Source of the DNA: Desulfobacteraceae bacterium CG2_30_51_40
GTDB lineage: Bacteria > Desulfobacterota > DSM-4660 > Desulfatiglandales > Desulfatiglandaceae
Length of the DNA stretch: 34,378 nucleotides
NCBI GenBank assembly: GCA_001874005.1
Contig: MNYJ01000105.1
Coordinates: 1 to 34,378 of the forward strand
Reading direction: 5' to 3'
In this document: positions 15,814-23,637 of the stretch, piece after piece
How positions within the stretch are numbered: position 1 is the stretch's first letter
Layout of the letters: each line of letters begins with the position of its first letter
Notes under the pieces: generated by a model
What the model saw: the letters and a program-made list of their open reading frames with translations, nothing else
What the model was told of the DNA's origin: nothing
The model's database searches: none
Program-made: the position numbers and the translations under genes

Positions 15814-17454
15814 TCAATCTTCGCCCTTCCCGCGGATAAGAGAAGGATCATATTCGTCAGGTCTTTCATATCCCATAAGATTCAGGATAGTTGCAGCTAC
15901 ATTTGAAAGCCCCATCTTATCCGGAGGCGCCATCTCATATTCACCCATATACTCTGGATCATATACGGCAAAGGGCACGGGGTTGAGGGTGTGGGCCGTC
16001 TTGACACTCACGTTGCCCTTTTTGTCCTTTGTCGTCATCTCATCGGCGTTTCCATGATCGGCAGTAACAACCGCTATCCCGCCCAGTCTTTCAATTACAG
16101 CAAGAAGTTCCCCCACACATGAGTCAACAACCTCAACCGCTGCAATGGCGGCTGCCATGACGCCTGTGTGGCCGACCATGTCACCGTTTGCGAAATTGAC
16201 CCTCCCGAATTGATAGCTGCCGCTTAGAAGCATCTCAACGGTTGCCGCCTTCACCTCAAATGCCTTCATGGCAGGCGTTGTCTCGAACCTTACCCTGTCA
16301 GAGGGCACCTCCACATAGGTCTCGAGACTCTCATCAATGTATCCTGAGCGGTTCCCGTTCCAGAAGTACGTCACGTGTCCGAACTTCTGGGTCTCGGCAA
16401 TGGCAAAGCTCCTCACGCCTTCAGCGCACAGATACTCACTCACTGTCCTGTCAATAGCGGGAGGCACCACAAGGAATCTCGGAGGCATATGGGTGTCTCC
16501 GTCATATTCCATCATGCCAGCGTAAAGCACGTTAGGTAACGGCCCGCGATCAAAAAATGGAAAATCCTTCTCAGTAAAGGCCCTCGATATCTCTATGGCC
16601 CTGTCTCCCCTGAAGTTGAAATTGATAACTACGTCTCCGTCAAGAATCTTCCCGACAGGCGATCCGGTATTATCCGCTATGACAAATGCATCCAGGAACT
16701 GATCCGTCACTGCGGGGTCTTCTGCGTAAAGGGTCTTGATTGCCTCTGACGCGGACGAAAACTTCCGGCCCTTACCAAGCACGTGAGCTTCCCATCCCCT
16801 CCTTACAATCTCCCAGTCCGCTCCATATCTGTCCATGGTCACCCTCATGCGGCCCCCGCCAGAGGCGACCCTATAATCCATCCCCCTGGAAACGCTTATC
16901 TTCAAGAGAAGTTCCTCAGTAGGTTCCACGTATCTCAGGGCCGACTTTTCCTCGACATCCCTCCCGTCCAGTAGCGTGTGTATTCTCACTGACCCGAACC
17001 CGGACTCGGCGCATTTTTCAACAAGCCTGTAGAGTTGATTTATATGGGAATGGACGTTTCCGTCGGACAAAAGTCCTATGAAATGAATGGTTCCGCCGGC
17101 CTTGGCCCTTTCGGATATATCCTGCCACATCTGAGTGGAAAAGATCTCTCCAGTCTCAATGGCCCTATTTACAAGAAGGGCGCCCTGCGCGAATACCCGG
17201 CCTGCGCCGAGGGCGTTGTGTCCGACCTCGCTGTTTCCCATATCTTCATCGCTCGGAAGTCCTACTGAGATTCCATGGGCCTTGAGGGTGCAAAAAAGCC
17301 GCGAGGCGAAAAGACGATCCAGATTAGGGGTCTTTGCCAGATAAACGGCATTGTGATCCCCGGGGATGCCTATCCCTATTCCGTCCATTATTATTAAAAG
17401 CAACGGCCCTTTTCTCCCCTTAAAATAATCGAGTTTTTTTAATTTTAATGCCAT
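15814..17454 (-). CDS. gpmI: 2,3-bisphosphoglycerate-independent phosphoglycerate mutase
   Basis: 546 aa, alkaline-phosphatase superfamily. Metal-binding IIMDGIGIG (D24), the phosphoserine nucleophile in DMGNSEVGHNALGAGR (S75), the LLDGRDV and FNFRGDRA blocks, and the metal-binding TADHGNADEM near the C-terminus are all present. It interconverts 3- and 2-phosphoglycerate in glycolysis and gluconeogenesis with Mn-type two-metal chemistry, in the cytoplasm. ATG at 17454 with an AGGGA site that overlaps the TAG of the upstream gene (9-nt gap), so the two are co-transcribed. Slightly longer than the 510-515 aa of many homologues. Confidence 0.95.
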   Translation of the reverse strand: MALKLKKLDYFKGRKGPLLLIIMDGIGIGIPGDHNAVYLAKTPNLDRLFASRLFCTLKAHGISVGLPSDEDMGNSEVGHNALGAGRVFAQGALLVNRAIETGEIFSTQMWQDISERAKAGGTIHFIGLLSDGNVHSHINQLYRLVEKCAESGFGSVRIHTLLDGRDVEEKSALRYVEPTEELLLKISVSRGMDYRVASGGGRMRVTMDRYGADWEIVRRGWEAHVLGKGRKFSSASEAIKTLYAEDPAVTDQFLDAFVIADNTGSPVGKILDGDVVINFNFRGDRAIEISRAFTEKDFPFFDRGPLPNVLYAGMMEYDGDTHMPPRFLVVPPAIDRTVSEYLCAEGVRSFAIAETQKFGHVTYFWNGNRSGYIDESLETYVEVPSDRVRFETTPAMKAFEVKAATVEMLLSGSYQFGRVNFANGDMVGHTGVMAAAIAAVEVVDSCVGELLAVIERLGGIAVVTADHGNADEMTTKDKKGNVSVKTAHTLNPVPFAVYDPEYMGEYEMAPPDKMGLSNVAATILNLMGYERPDEYDPSLIRGKGED

Positions 17455-17463
17455 ATTTATTCC

Positions 17464-18306
17464 CTAATCCGTTATCTTCACAAGTCTGAGTCCGACAGTG
17501 CTGTAGCGACTTGCCGGATGGGCAAAGTTTCTGTTTGCAGAGCGGCAAAGATGGCCGTATTTAAACCAGCTCCCGCCTCTTCGAACCCTGCGGCTTCCAA
17601 TAGCGGGGCCTTGGGGATCAACGGCCTCCCCTTCGGGATAAGCCCCATACCAGTCGGAGCACCACTCCCATAAGTTTCCGTGCATGTCGTAGATGCCCCA
17701 TGCATTAGGAGAAAAGCTTTTGACCGGAGCAGGCGAGGAGGCCGAAATCCCCATACCTGCCACTTTCTGAGCGCAGTCATTTGCGCCCTGCATGTTGTTG
17801 GCGTATAGGGCCTTTGAGCAATCTATTTCATCGCCCCAAAAAAAGGCGGCATTTGATCCGGCCCGGCAGGCATACTCCCACTCGGCCTCCGTCGGGAGCC
17901 TGTATTTCCCATCACCCATACTGTTGAGTCTGTCTATGAACCTGACACAGTCATTCCATGAAACCCTGGTGACAGGAAGGTTTCCGCCTTTACTTGCACC
18001 CATCATTCTCCTTCCCATAACCGACTTCCATTGAGCTACGGTAACTTCAGTCGTCTGTATCAGGAAAGGCCTGCTTATAATAACCTTGTGGGGTTTTTCG
18101 TCCAGGTCCCTTCTCTTTTCGCTCGCCGGGCTCCCCATAATAAAGGAGCCGGCCGGGACCTGTACAAACTCCATTCCGAGTCTGTTGACAAATGATTGTC
18201 CTCCCGAGGCCTGATCAATAAACATAAAGGATGACGCCGCCAATAACGCAAATAAGGCAGCAGAAACAAAAGTCACCAAGGTTCCATTTCCTGCTCGCTT
18301 CTTCAT
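17464..18306 (-). CDS. Secreted SUMF1/formylglycine-generating-enzyme-fold protein
   Basis: 280 aa from the preferred ATG at 18306, which gives a clean signal peptide (MKKRAGNGTLVTFVSAALFALL). The frame is open to an ATG at 18348. Residues from about 40 are a full SUMF1/FGE domain (PF03781): GMEFVQVPAGSFIMGS, TTEVTVAQWKSVM, LPTEAEWEYACRAG, WGIYDMHGNLWEWCSDWY, VRRGGSW and STVGLRLVK. True FGE enzymes need a copper-binding cysteine pair just after GGS; here that stretch reads GGSWFKYGHLCRSANR and keeps only the one non-catalytic-position Cys. It is therefore probably a binding or structural relative with a C-type-lectin-like fold, not a sulfatase activator. No sulfatase gene is nearby. It precedes gpmI in an operon. 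Confidence 0.85.
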   Translation of the reverse strand: MKKRAGNGTLVTFVSAALFALLAASSFMFIDQASGGQSFVNRLGMEFVQVPAGSFIMGSPASEKRRDLDEKPHKVIISRPFLIQTTEVTVAQWKSVMGRRMMGASKGGNLPVTRVSWNDCVRFIDRLNSMGDGKYRLPTEAEWEYACRAGSNAAFFWGDEIDCSKALYANNMQGANDCAQKVAGMGISASSPAPVKSFSPNAWGIYDMHGNLWEWCSDWYGAYPEGEAVDPQGPAIGSRRVRRGGSWFKYGHLCRSANRNFAHPASRYSTVGLRLVKITD

Positions 18307-18397
18307 GGTTGTCTCTCTCGGAAAGGCTGCGATTTTTTTAACAGGCATCCCCGGATGCCCTGGAAAACGGTTCTGTCAAGATAGCACTAATGATCCA

Positions 18398-18658
18398 ATG
18401 ATAAAAGGAGGGATTTGCGATGTTGGTAACAAACGTTATTACAAGGTAACTTTCGCATGCCAAAGAAACTTTATCCATCCCGCAAAACCAATTACTCGTT
18501 CCCATTATTCAGATTGTGCTGATACCATTGCACATACTGAAAAGGGGACAATCCATCGTATCTGTCAGGGAAGCAACGGGACATGGCATTTTATGGATTT
18601 GAAGCATATAGAAAGACCCTGTGAAATATCGTTGCCCGGCGACCGCGTATGGTTTTGA
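18398..18658 (+). CDS. Possible small hypothetical protein
   Basis: 86 aa from the ATG at 18398; the frame is open from 18305. Composition looks protein-like, with four Cys and six His (ICDVGNKRYY, FACQRN, SDCADTIAH, RICQGSNGTWHF) and a GDRVWF end before TGA. No ribosome site precedes the ATG, and I recognise no family. It could be the remnant of a longer gene. It lies divergently from the SUMF1 gene. Apart from this, 18307-18835 shows nothing I can name. Confidence 0.3.
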   Translation: MIKGGICDVGNKRYYKVTFACQRNFIHPAKPITRSHYSDCADTIAHTEKGTIHRICQGSNGTWHFMDLKHIERPCEISLPGDRVWF

Positions 18659-18835
18659 ATGCAAGGGATTCGCGCAATGTTCAGCTCCGGGGGATGTCAA
18701 CTCGCAGGGTTAAGGTCGAATCGTCAGGGTAAACATTGCCAAGGAAGACCGTCGACTCTTCACGATGATTCCTTATGGGAGTCCGAGTTGTAATCGGGCC
18801 TATAATCGTCGCTCCTCTTTTTAGAGAATCAATAG

Positions 18836-18929
18836 ATGGCCCTTTGCCATGTAAGGGCCGGTCGCCCCATTCCTCTTCCACCCCGGCGGATCGCCACGCC
18901 CGGCAAAAAACGGCGCAACGCAAGTTCCT
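18836..18929. repeat. 94-bp direct repeat, left copy
   Basis: Identical in length and 88/94 in sequence to 20131-20224. It contains the hairpin GGCCCTTTGCCATGTAAGGGCC and GGCGGATCGCC, and AAAAAACGGCG near its end. The two copies bracket the toxin-antitoxin pair and a broken receiver gene in direct orientation. Confidence 0.85.
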
Positions 18930-18944
18930 AAAAAATGAAACCGG

Positions 18945-18973
18945 TTGCGCCTATCTATGCGATCTGGTATAAA
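18945..18973 (+). promoter_or_regulatory. Putative promoter of the DUF104-PIN operon
   Basis: TTGCGC (18945-18950), a 17-nt spacer and TATAAA (18968-18973), about 38 nt before the GTG start. The -10 is good, the -35 weak. Confidence 0.4.
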
Positions 18974-19011
18974 TTGAAATAGACGTTTCAAGCTGAAGGA
19001 GGTGCTGCTCC

Positions 19012-19251
19012 GTGTCACAACTTGTCGAGGCAATCTTTGAAAATGGCGTATTTAAACCGCTTCAACACATTCCCATGAAAGAGCATCAGAAAGTCGAGAT
19101 AAGGATCATTTCCGTGGAAGACTGGTCACATCGATTCAAGCGTATTATCGATAAGATACACCTTCAGTCATCCAAGTATTCTGCCGATCAAATAGAAGAA
19201 GACATATCTTTGGCATTCAAAGACGTAAGGGCCGAAAAACATGACCGTTAA
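19012..19251 (+). CDS. DUF104-family antitoxin
   Basis: 79 aa. The N-terminal half VEAIFENGVFKPLQHIPMKEHQKVEIRI is the compact DUF104 (PF01954, AF2212-like) fold found in type II antitoxins. The C-terminal half is helical and charged and would wrap the toxin. The start is a GTG at 19012 with a near-perfect AAGGAGGTG ribosome site 7 nt upstream. Its last codons overlap the PIN-toxin ATG by 11 nt, the translational coupling usual for such modules. It probably represses its own promoter together with the toxin. Confidence 0.85.
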   Translation: MSQLVEAIFENGVFKPLQHIPMKEHQKVEIRIISVEDWSHRFKRIIDKIHLQSSKYSADQIEEDISLAFKDVRAEKHDR

Positions 19252-19684
19252 GGCGGTCATTGATACCAATATCTGGGTTTCAGCACTCATCAATCCGTTT
19301 GGTTTTCCGGCCAAATTAAGAAATGCCTTTGAAAGGGGTCTCTTTCAGCCTGTTATTTCCGAACCCATGATCGAAGAGATCATCGAAGTCTTGAAACGAC
19401 CGAGGATCAAGGACAAATATGGCATCACAGAAAATGACATCCAGGAGTTGGTGCTCCTCATAGAGGAAAGATCCCTGCCTGTTTTGGTTTCGGGTTCACT
19501 CAAGCTCTGCCGTGATAAAGATGATGACTTCATCATCGAAGCAGCCATCGTGGGTGAGGCCCAATACCTCGTGACTAGAGATGACGATATGAAATTCGAC
19601 CCGACTCTGGCCTCGATCGTCTCGGGGCATGGGGTCACCATCACGACAGTGTCCAAATTCCTTTCGGCCATTACAACTGGCTAA
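19241..19684 (+). CDS. PIN-domain ribonuclease toxin
   Basis: 147 aa. PIN fold of the TIGR00305 type (PF13470): AVIDTNIWVSAL (D8), an acidic pair E45-E46, RDKDDDFIIEAA (D95/D96) and VTRDDDM (D114) supply the Mg-binding acidic cluster of these nucleases. It is expected to cut RNA unless bound by the DUF104 protein encoded just upstream. Length and overlap with the antitoxin are typical. All four acidic positions are intact, so the toxin is probably functional. The two genes sit in a segment framed by 94-bp repeats, which fits acquisition as a cassette. Confidence 0.87.
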   Translation: MTVKAVIDTNIWVSALINPFGFPAKLRNAFERGLFQPVISEPMIEEIIEVLKRPRIKDKYGITENDIQELVLLIEERSLPVLVSGSLKLCRDKDDDFIIEAAIVGEAQYLVTRDDDMKFDPTLASIVSGHGVTITTVSKFLSAITTG

Positions 19685-19782
19685 AAACATCTTATATTAT
19701 AGCCACCTATATCCAATTATTCCTTCTTCATTTCTCACTGCCCCCGTTCTGCATTCCGACTTTCCCGCTCACCCTTTATTCT

Positions 19783-20112
19783 TAACTTCCCAACGCCTCC
19801 CTCACTTTCCGCGCCAGTTCCTCCATGCTGAGGGGTTTCTGGGTGAGGCGGGAACCTTTTTCGACCACACTGCGTTTGGGGATGATGTCGGCCGTGTAGC
19901 CTTATATGAACAGGCACTTGAGGCCTGGCCGGGTTTCAAGAAGCCGCCTTGACAATTACCCGACCGTCCATCTGGGGCATCCCCGCGTCGGTCAGGAGAA
20001 GCGGGATTTCCTCGGATGGTTCCCTGGCCAGCCCAATAGCCAGGTCGAGCGTCCCCCCAGTAAGCACCCTGTACCCAAACCGTTCCAGAGGTATCTCTAG
20101 TATCCTCCAGCC
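19783..20112 (-). pseudogene. Receiver-domain remnant of a hybrid histidine kinase
   Basis: Read on the minus strand, the frame gives GWRILEIPLERFGYRVLTGG, then LLLTDAGMPQMDGRVIVK. A frameshift near 19946 follows, then LLETRPGLKCLFI, an in-frame TAA, GYTADII, KGSRLTQKPLSMEELARKV and REALGS before a TAA at 19783-19785. This is the second-strand-to-end part of a CheY-like receiver of the kind fused to PAS kinases (D in LLLTDAGMP, K in TQKPLSMEEL). The N-terminal acidic pair and the whole kinase are missing; the upstream edge stops 18 nt before the 94-bp repeat. Clearly dead: one frameshift plus one stop. No other gene is seen in 19685-20504. Confidence 0.8.
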
Positions 20113-20130
20113 ACAGCAGTAATGATGGCT

Positions 20131-20224
20131 ATGGCCCTTTGCCATGTAAGGGCCGGTCGCCCCATTCCTCTTCCGCCCCGGCGGGCCGCCCCGCCCGGCA
20201 AAAAACGGCGCACCGCAAGTCCCT
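20131..20224. repeat. 94-bp direct repeat, right copy
   Basis: Six substitutions and no gaps relative to 18836-18929. It abuts both the receiver remnant and a mosaic repeat. Confidence 0.85.
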
Positions 20225-20232
20225 CTTACGGC

Positions 20233-20334
20233 CATGCCCGGGCAGGGCACAACAAAGGATGAAAATCACCCCCCACCGATCCCTCCCCCTTCGAGGGCAA
20301 GGGATAAAGGGAATGGACATTTTCATATAAAAAG
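20233..20334. repeat. Mosaic intergenic repeat (hairpin module plus G/C-rich module)
   Basis: A hairpin TGCCCGGGCAGGGCA (20235-20249), a GGATGAAAATC junction, then a C-rich/G-rich unit closing in ACATTTTCATATAAA. It lies about 170 bp upstream of the CoA-disulfide reductase start. Confidence 0.7.
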
Positions 20335-20504
20335 ACAAAATTATTGAAAACCCCTGCCTTCATCAACTATAAGAAAGCAGGACAGGGGCATATCCAGGTT
20401 ATCGTTAAATGACCATTGTCTGTTCCGATAGCTGGTGCCCGGGATCTATTTTCACGGCCAAAGGAGGCGTTTCAGCCGTGAGCTTTTGTGAAAGGAAAAT
20501 TTCA

Positions 20505-22211
20505 ATGGTTCAAAAGATTTTAATTATCGGGGCTGTTGCACTTGGGCCGAAGGCCGCCTGTCGCATCAAAAGGCTCTCTCCTGAAACCAAAGTAACCATG
20601 GTGGATCAGGGAAGCCTCATTTCTTACGGCGGATGCGGCATACCGTATTTTGTATCAGGTGATGTAAGCGACGCAAGCCAGCTTCAGTCCACAAGCTTCC
20701 ACATGGTCAGGGATGAGAAGTTTTTCAGAGAAGCAAAAGATATCGAGGTAATCACGAGGACAAAGGCTAAATCCATTAACCGGGCTAGGCAGGTGGTCCT
20801 GGTGGAGGATCTTCAGACCGGCGAAGAGAAGGAGCTGCCCTACGACAGGCTCATTCTCGCGACCGGGAGCAGGCCCAGACGCATTTCAGTACCCGGCTCA
20901 GACCTCAAAGGAGTATTTACTGTATCCAATCTGGATGAGGCAATGGCCATAAAGACAAAGATCGCAGCCGGAGAGGTGGGTAAGGCGGTTATCATAGGGG
21001 GCGGGGCAATCGGGCTTGAAATGGCTGAGGCCCTGAGCGATCTCTGGGGTATAGAGACCACCGTTGTGGAGATCGCCGACCAGGTACTTCCCGGCGTAAT
21101 AGGTAAAGCAATTGCCCGTATGGCCCAAAACCACATAGTTGAAAAGGGCGTCTCACTTCAACTTTCCAGTCGCGTAGTAAGCATGGAGGGAGACGGTAAA
21201 GTGAGCGCCGTAGTGACAGAAAAGGGCCCTATAGAGACGGATATGGTTATCATTGCGGCAGGTGTAATCCCTAACAGCGATCTTGCCGGAGATGCCGGTC
21301 TGAGGCTGACTGAGAGAGGGGCTATATGGGTGAACAGCAGAATGCAGACCTCAGACCCCAGCATTTACGCGGGCGGCGACTGCGTTGAGATACCCAATCT
21401 CATAACCGGGAGGCCGGGCTTTTATCCCCTCGGTTCCATGGCCAATCGCCAGGGAAGGGTCATAGGGACAAACGCCGTTGGAGGGAGGGCAAATTTTGAA
21501 GGGGCCGTCGGATCTTTTGTCATAAAGATCTTTGACCTTTCGGTTGCAAGCGCCGGGCTCACCCTTGGGGCAGCTGAGAAGGCAGGCTTCGATCCCGTCA
21601 GCGCATTTGTGGTGCAGTTTGACAGGGCACATTTCTATCCTGAAAAGGATCTCCTATATCTTGAACTGGTGGCAGACAGAAAAACCAGGCAGGTTCTTGG
21701 AATCCAGGGCCTCGCTGACAAGGGTGATTCTATGCTTGCAAGGATAAACGCTGTCGCCTCCCTTCTAAGGCACAAGCCCGAAGTGGCTGAGATAGGAAAC
21801 ATCGAGATACCGTACTCTCCTCCGTTTTCAAGCGCGATGGATATAATAAACGCGCTCGGCAACACCGCTGAAAATATCATCGAGGGGAGAAACAAGGTTA
21901 TTGAGCCTGAGGACTTTGCCTCATGGTGGGAGAACCGGGGAAAGGGCGATGCCTTCTTCCTTGACTGCAGAGGCTGGGGTAATGCCGAGCCGTTTGTGAA
22001 TAAATATCCCGATCATTGGATAAGCATCCCGCAGGATGAACTAAGGGCAAGACTGGGTGAAGTTCCGAAGGACAGGCCAATAGTGCTTATATGCAACACC
22101 GGAGTGCGTTCCTACGAGGCCCAGCTCATCCTGAACCAGGCCGGCATTACCAATACCTTCAACCTTCAGGGAGGCATGGCCGCAATCAAAAAAAGCGGCA
22201 TACGCCTATGA
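20505..22211 (+). CDS. CoA-disulfide reductase-like flavoprotein with C-terminal rhodanese domain
   Basis: 568 aa from the ATG at 20505 (AAAGGA upstream); the frame is open to 20409. FAD-binding KILIIGAVALGPKAA (4-18), active-site SYGGCGIPYF with C44 (the single redox Cys of the CoADR/NADH-oxidase class), NAD(P)-binding VIIGGGAIGLEMAEAL, FAD-closing SIYAGGDCVEI, then a dimerisation domain. The last about 100 residues are a rhodanese domain with the CNTGVR loop (catalytic Cys). Such fusions reduce CoA disulfide, CoA persulfide or polysulfide using NAD(P)H and handle sulfane sulfur in the cytoplasm. It heads a plus-strand pair with rlmH (34-nt gap). A second paralogue without rhodanese lies at 23638. 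Confidence 0.88.
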   Translation: MVQKILIIGAVALGPKAACRIKRLSPETKVTMVDQGSLISYGGCGIPYFVSGDVSDASQLQSTSFHMVRDEKFFREAKDIEVITRTKAKSINRARQVVLVEDLQTGEEKELPYDRLILATGSRPRRISVPGSDLKGVFTVSNLDEAMAIKTKIAAGEVGKAVIIGGGAIGLEMAEALSDLWGIETTVVEIADQVLPGVIGKAIARMAQNHIVEKGVSLQLSSRVVSMEGDGKVSAVVTEKGPIETDMVIIAAGVIPNSDLAGDAGLRLTERGAIWVNSRMQTSDPSIYAGGDCVEIPNLITGRPGFYPLGSMANRQGRVIGTNAVGGRANFEGAVGSFVIKIFDLSVASAGLTLGAAEKAGFDPVSAFVVQFDRAHFYPEKDLLYLELVADRKTRQVLGIQGLADKGDSMLARINAVASLLRHKPEVAEIGNIEIPYSPPFSSAMDIINALGNTAENIIEGRNKVIEPEDFASWWENRGKGDAFFLDCRGWGNAEPFVNKYPDHWISIPQDELRARLGEVPKDRPIVLICNTGVRSYEAQLILNQAGITNTFNLQGGMAAIKKSGIRL

Positions 22212-22245
22212 CGCAAGAAACCATGGGTTTCTCGAAAAGTAGTAG

Positions 22246-22716
22246 ATGCTGACAATAAGATTAGTGGTCGTTGACAGGACAAGAAACGCCTTTCTCAAGG
22301 AGGGGGAGGAGTTTTATATAAAAAGGATAAAACGGTATGCGCGTCTTGAATGGATCGAGGTGAAACCGGAAGGCAAAAAGGCCATTTCCTCTCCCGAGGA
22401 TGCGATGGTCTCCGAGGGTAAGGCCATCGCAAGGAAACTTGTTCCGAGGCAGTACGTTATCTCACTGGACAGGGAAGGCAGGGCATTGGATTCCATTGAA
22501 TTTGCAAGGCTCATCGAGAGGCTTTCCATGCATCAGAGCGGCATCTGTTTTATCATAGGCGGAGCGCTAGGGATATCACGCGAGGTCCTTGAAAGGTCAA
22601 ACGAAAGGATTTCCCTTTCAAGAATGACCCTCACCCACGAAATGGCCCGCATGGTCCTGCTCGAACAGCTTTACAGGGCATTCACCATACTCAATAACGA
22701 GAAATACCACAAATAG
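22246..22716 (+). CDS. rlmH: 23S rRNA pseudouridine-1915 N3-methyltransferase
   Basis: 156 aa, the standard RlmH (SPOUT superfamily) length. Conserved blocks FLKEGEEFYIKRIKRYA, YVISLDREGRALDS, ICFIIGGALG (the SAM-binding knot) and the signature LSRMTLTHEMARMVLLEQ with LYRA after it are all visible. It methylates pseudouridine 1915 in helix 69 of the large subunit on assembled 70S ribosomes. ATG at 22246 just after the flavoprotein gene; convergent with the SDR gene, with 11 nt between stops. Confidence 0.95.
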   Translation: MLTIRLVVVDRTRNAFLKEGEEFYIKRIKRYARLEWIEVKPEGKKAISSPEDAMVSEGKAIARKLVPRQYVISLDREGRALDSIEFARLIERLSMHQSGICFIIGGALGISREVLERSNERISLSRMTLTHEMARMVLLEQLYRAFTILNNEKYHK

Positions 22717-22717
22717 G

Positions 22718-22737
22718 TCTTGCCTTATCAGGCAAGA
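22718..22737. terminator. Hairpin between convergent rlmH and SDR genes
   Basis: TCTTGCC (22718-22724) pairs with GGCAAGA (22731-22737) over a 6-nt loop. It begins right after the rlmH stop and covers the SDR stop codon. No T-tract on either strand, so intrinsic termination would be weak; it may act with Rho or protect 3' ends. Confidence 0.4.
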
Positions 22738-23492
22738 GAACCGCCATCCACCGTGATGGTTTCGCCCGTGACGAACCCGGAGAGATCAGACGCGAGGAAA
22801 AGAACGCTTCCCACAACGTCTTCCACCTCGGCAATCCTCCCCATGGGAATCATCCTGGTGAGTTCAGGAAGAAGGGATTCGTTTCCCCAGAAAAACTTGC
22901 TGAAGCCTGTTTTGACCATGCATGGAGCCACGGAGTTAACGGTTATCTTTTCCTGGGCAAGCTCCACCGCAAGCACCCTTGTGAGCATCTCAAGGCCCGC
23001 CTTGGCCACGCAGTAAAAGCCCATTCCCATCGCAGCCTTTCTAGCGGCAATAGAGCTTATGTTTATTATCCTTCCCTCACCGGACTTCCTGATGAGCCTC
23101 ACCGCCTCTTTTGTAACGATATACGGCCCTTTTAGATTTGTCTCCATAACCTTATCAAAAAGAGACTCATCCGAGTCTATCAAAGAGGGAGTAAAAATGT
23201 TCATGCCGACATTATTTATAAGGATATCAAGTCGTCCTAACTCCGCTTCAAGCGATTCAATCAGTGACTTGACCTGATCTGCTTTCCCGATATGGGCTGG
23301 TCTTGCCATAACTTCATGGCCCAGAGACTTGAACTCTGCCCTGACTGCATTGAGCGTATCTTCCTTCCTTCCGCAAATCATGACCTTAGCACCCCTTTCC
23401 GCCAGGGCCAGGGCGATTGCCTTGCCTATTCCTCTGCTTCCACCCGTAACCAAGGCCACCTTACCCGAAAAATCAAGTTCCCTCTTATCCAC
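22728..23492 (-). CDS. Short-chain dehydrogenase/reductase (classical SDR)
   Basis: 254 aa, the usual classical SDR length. Cofactor motif TGGSRGIG (16-23), NNVG (93-96; normally NNAG), catalytic N119, S146/S147, Y160 and K164 in FYCVAK, and the closing GFVTGETITVDGGSLA. R42 after the second strand (ICGRKED) suggests NADPH preference. An oxidoreductase on a keto or hydroxy group; FabG-like 3-oxoacyl reductase and glucose or steroid dehydrogenases share these motifs, so the substrate cannot be named. GTG start at 23492 with AAGGAGG 7 nt upstream. It is transcribed away from the second CoADR-like gene, 145 nt between starts. Confidence 0.9.
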   Translation of the reverse strand: MDKRELDFSGKVALVTGGSRGIGKAIALALAERGAKVMICGRKEDTLNAVRAEFKSLGHEVMARPAHIGKADQVKSLIESLEAELGRLDILINNVGMNIFTPSLIDSDESLFDKVMETNLKGPYIVTKEAVRLIRKSGEGRIINISSIAARKAAMGMGFYCVAKAGLEMLTRVLAVELAQEKITVNSVAPCMVKTGFSKFFWGNESLLPELTRMIPMGRIAEVEDVVGSVLFLASDLSGFVTGETITVDGGSLA

Positions 23493-23637
23493 AGCTTGCC
23501 TCCTTATGTGTTATTGTCCTCAAAAGGTTCACCTCGAATTTATATACCCGATTCCCCCTCACCTCGTAAATACCTTGCATTTTTCTCAGGATTGTTCACA
23601 ATTCTTTGTTAACGTAGCGACGCAGGAGGATATCTTA

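Noticed and set aside
18821-19033. Minus-strand ORF with FAGRGDPPGWKRNGATGPY, repeated at 19936-20250
   Set aside because: The shared peptide is only the translation of the 94-bp repeat; no start site or independent coding evidence.
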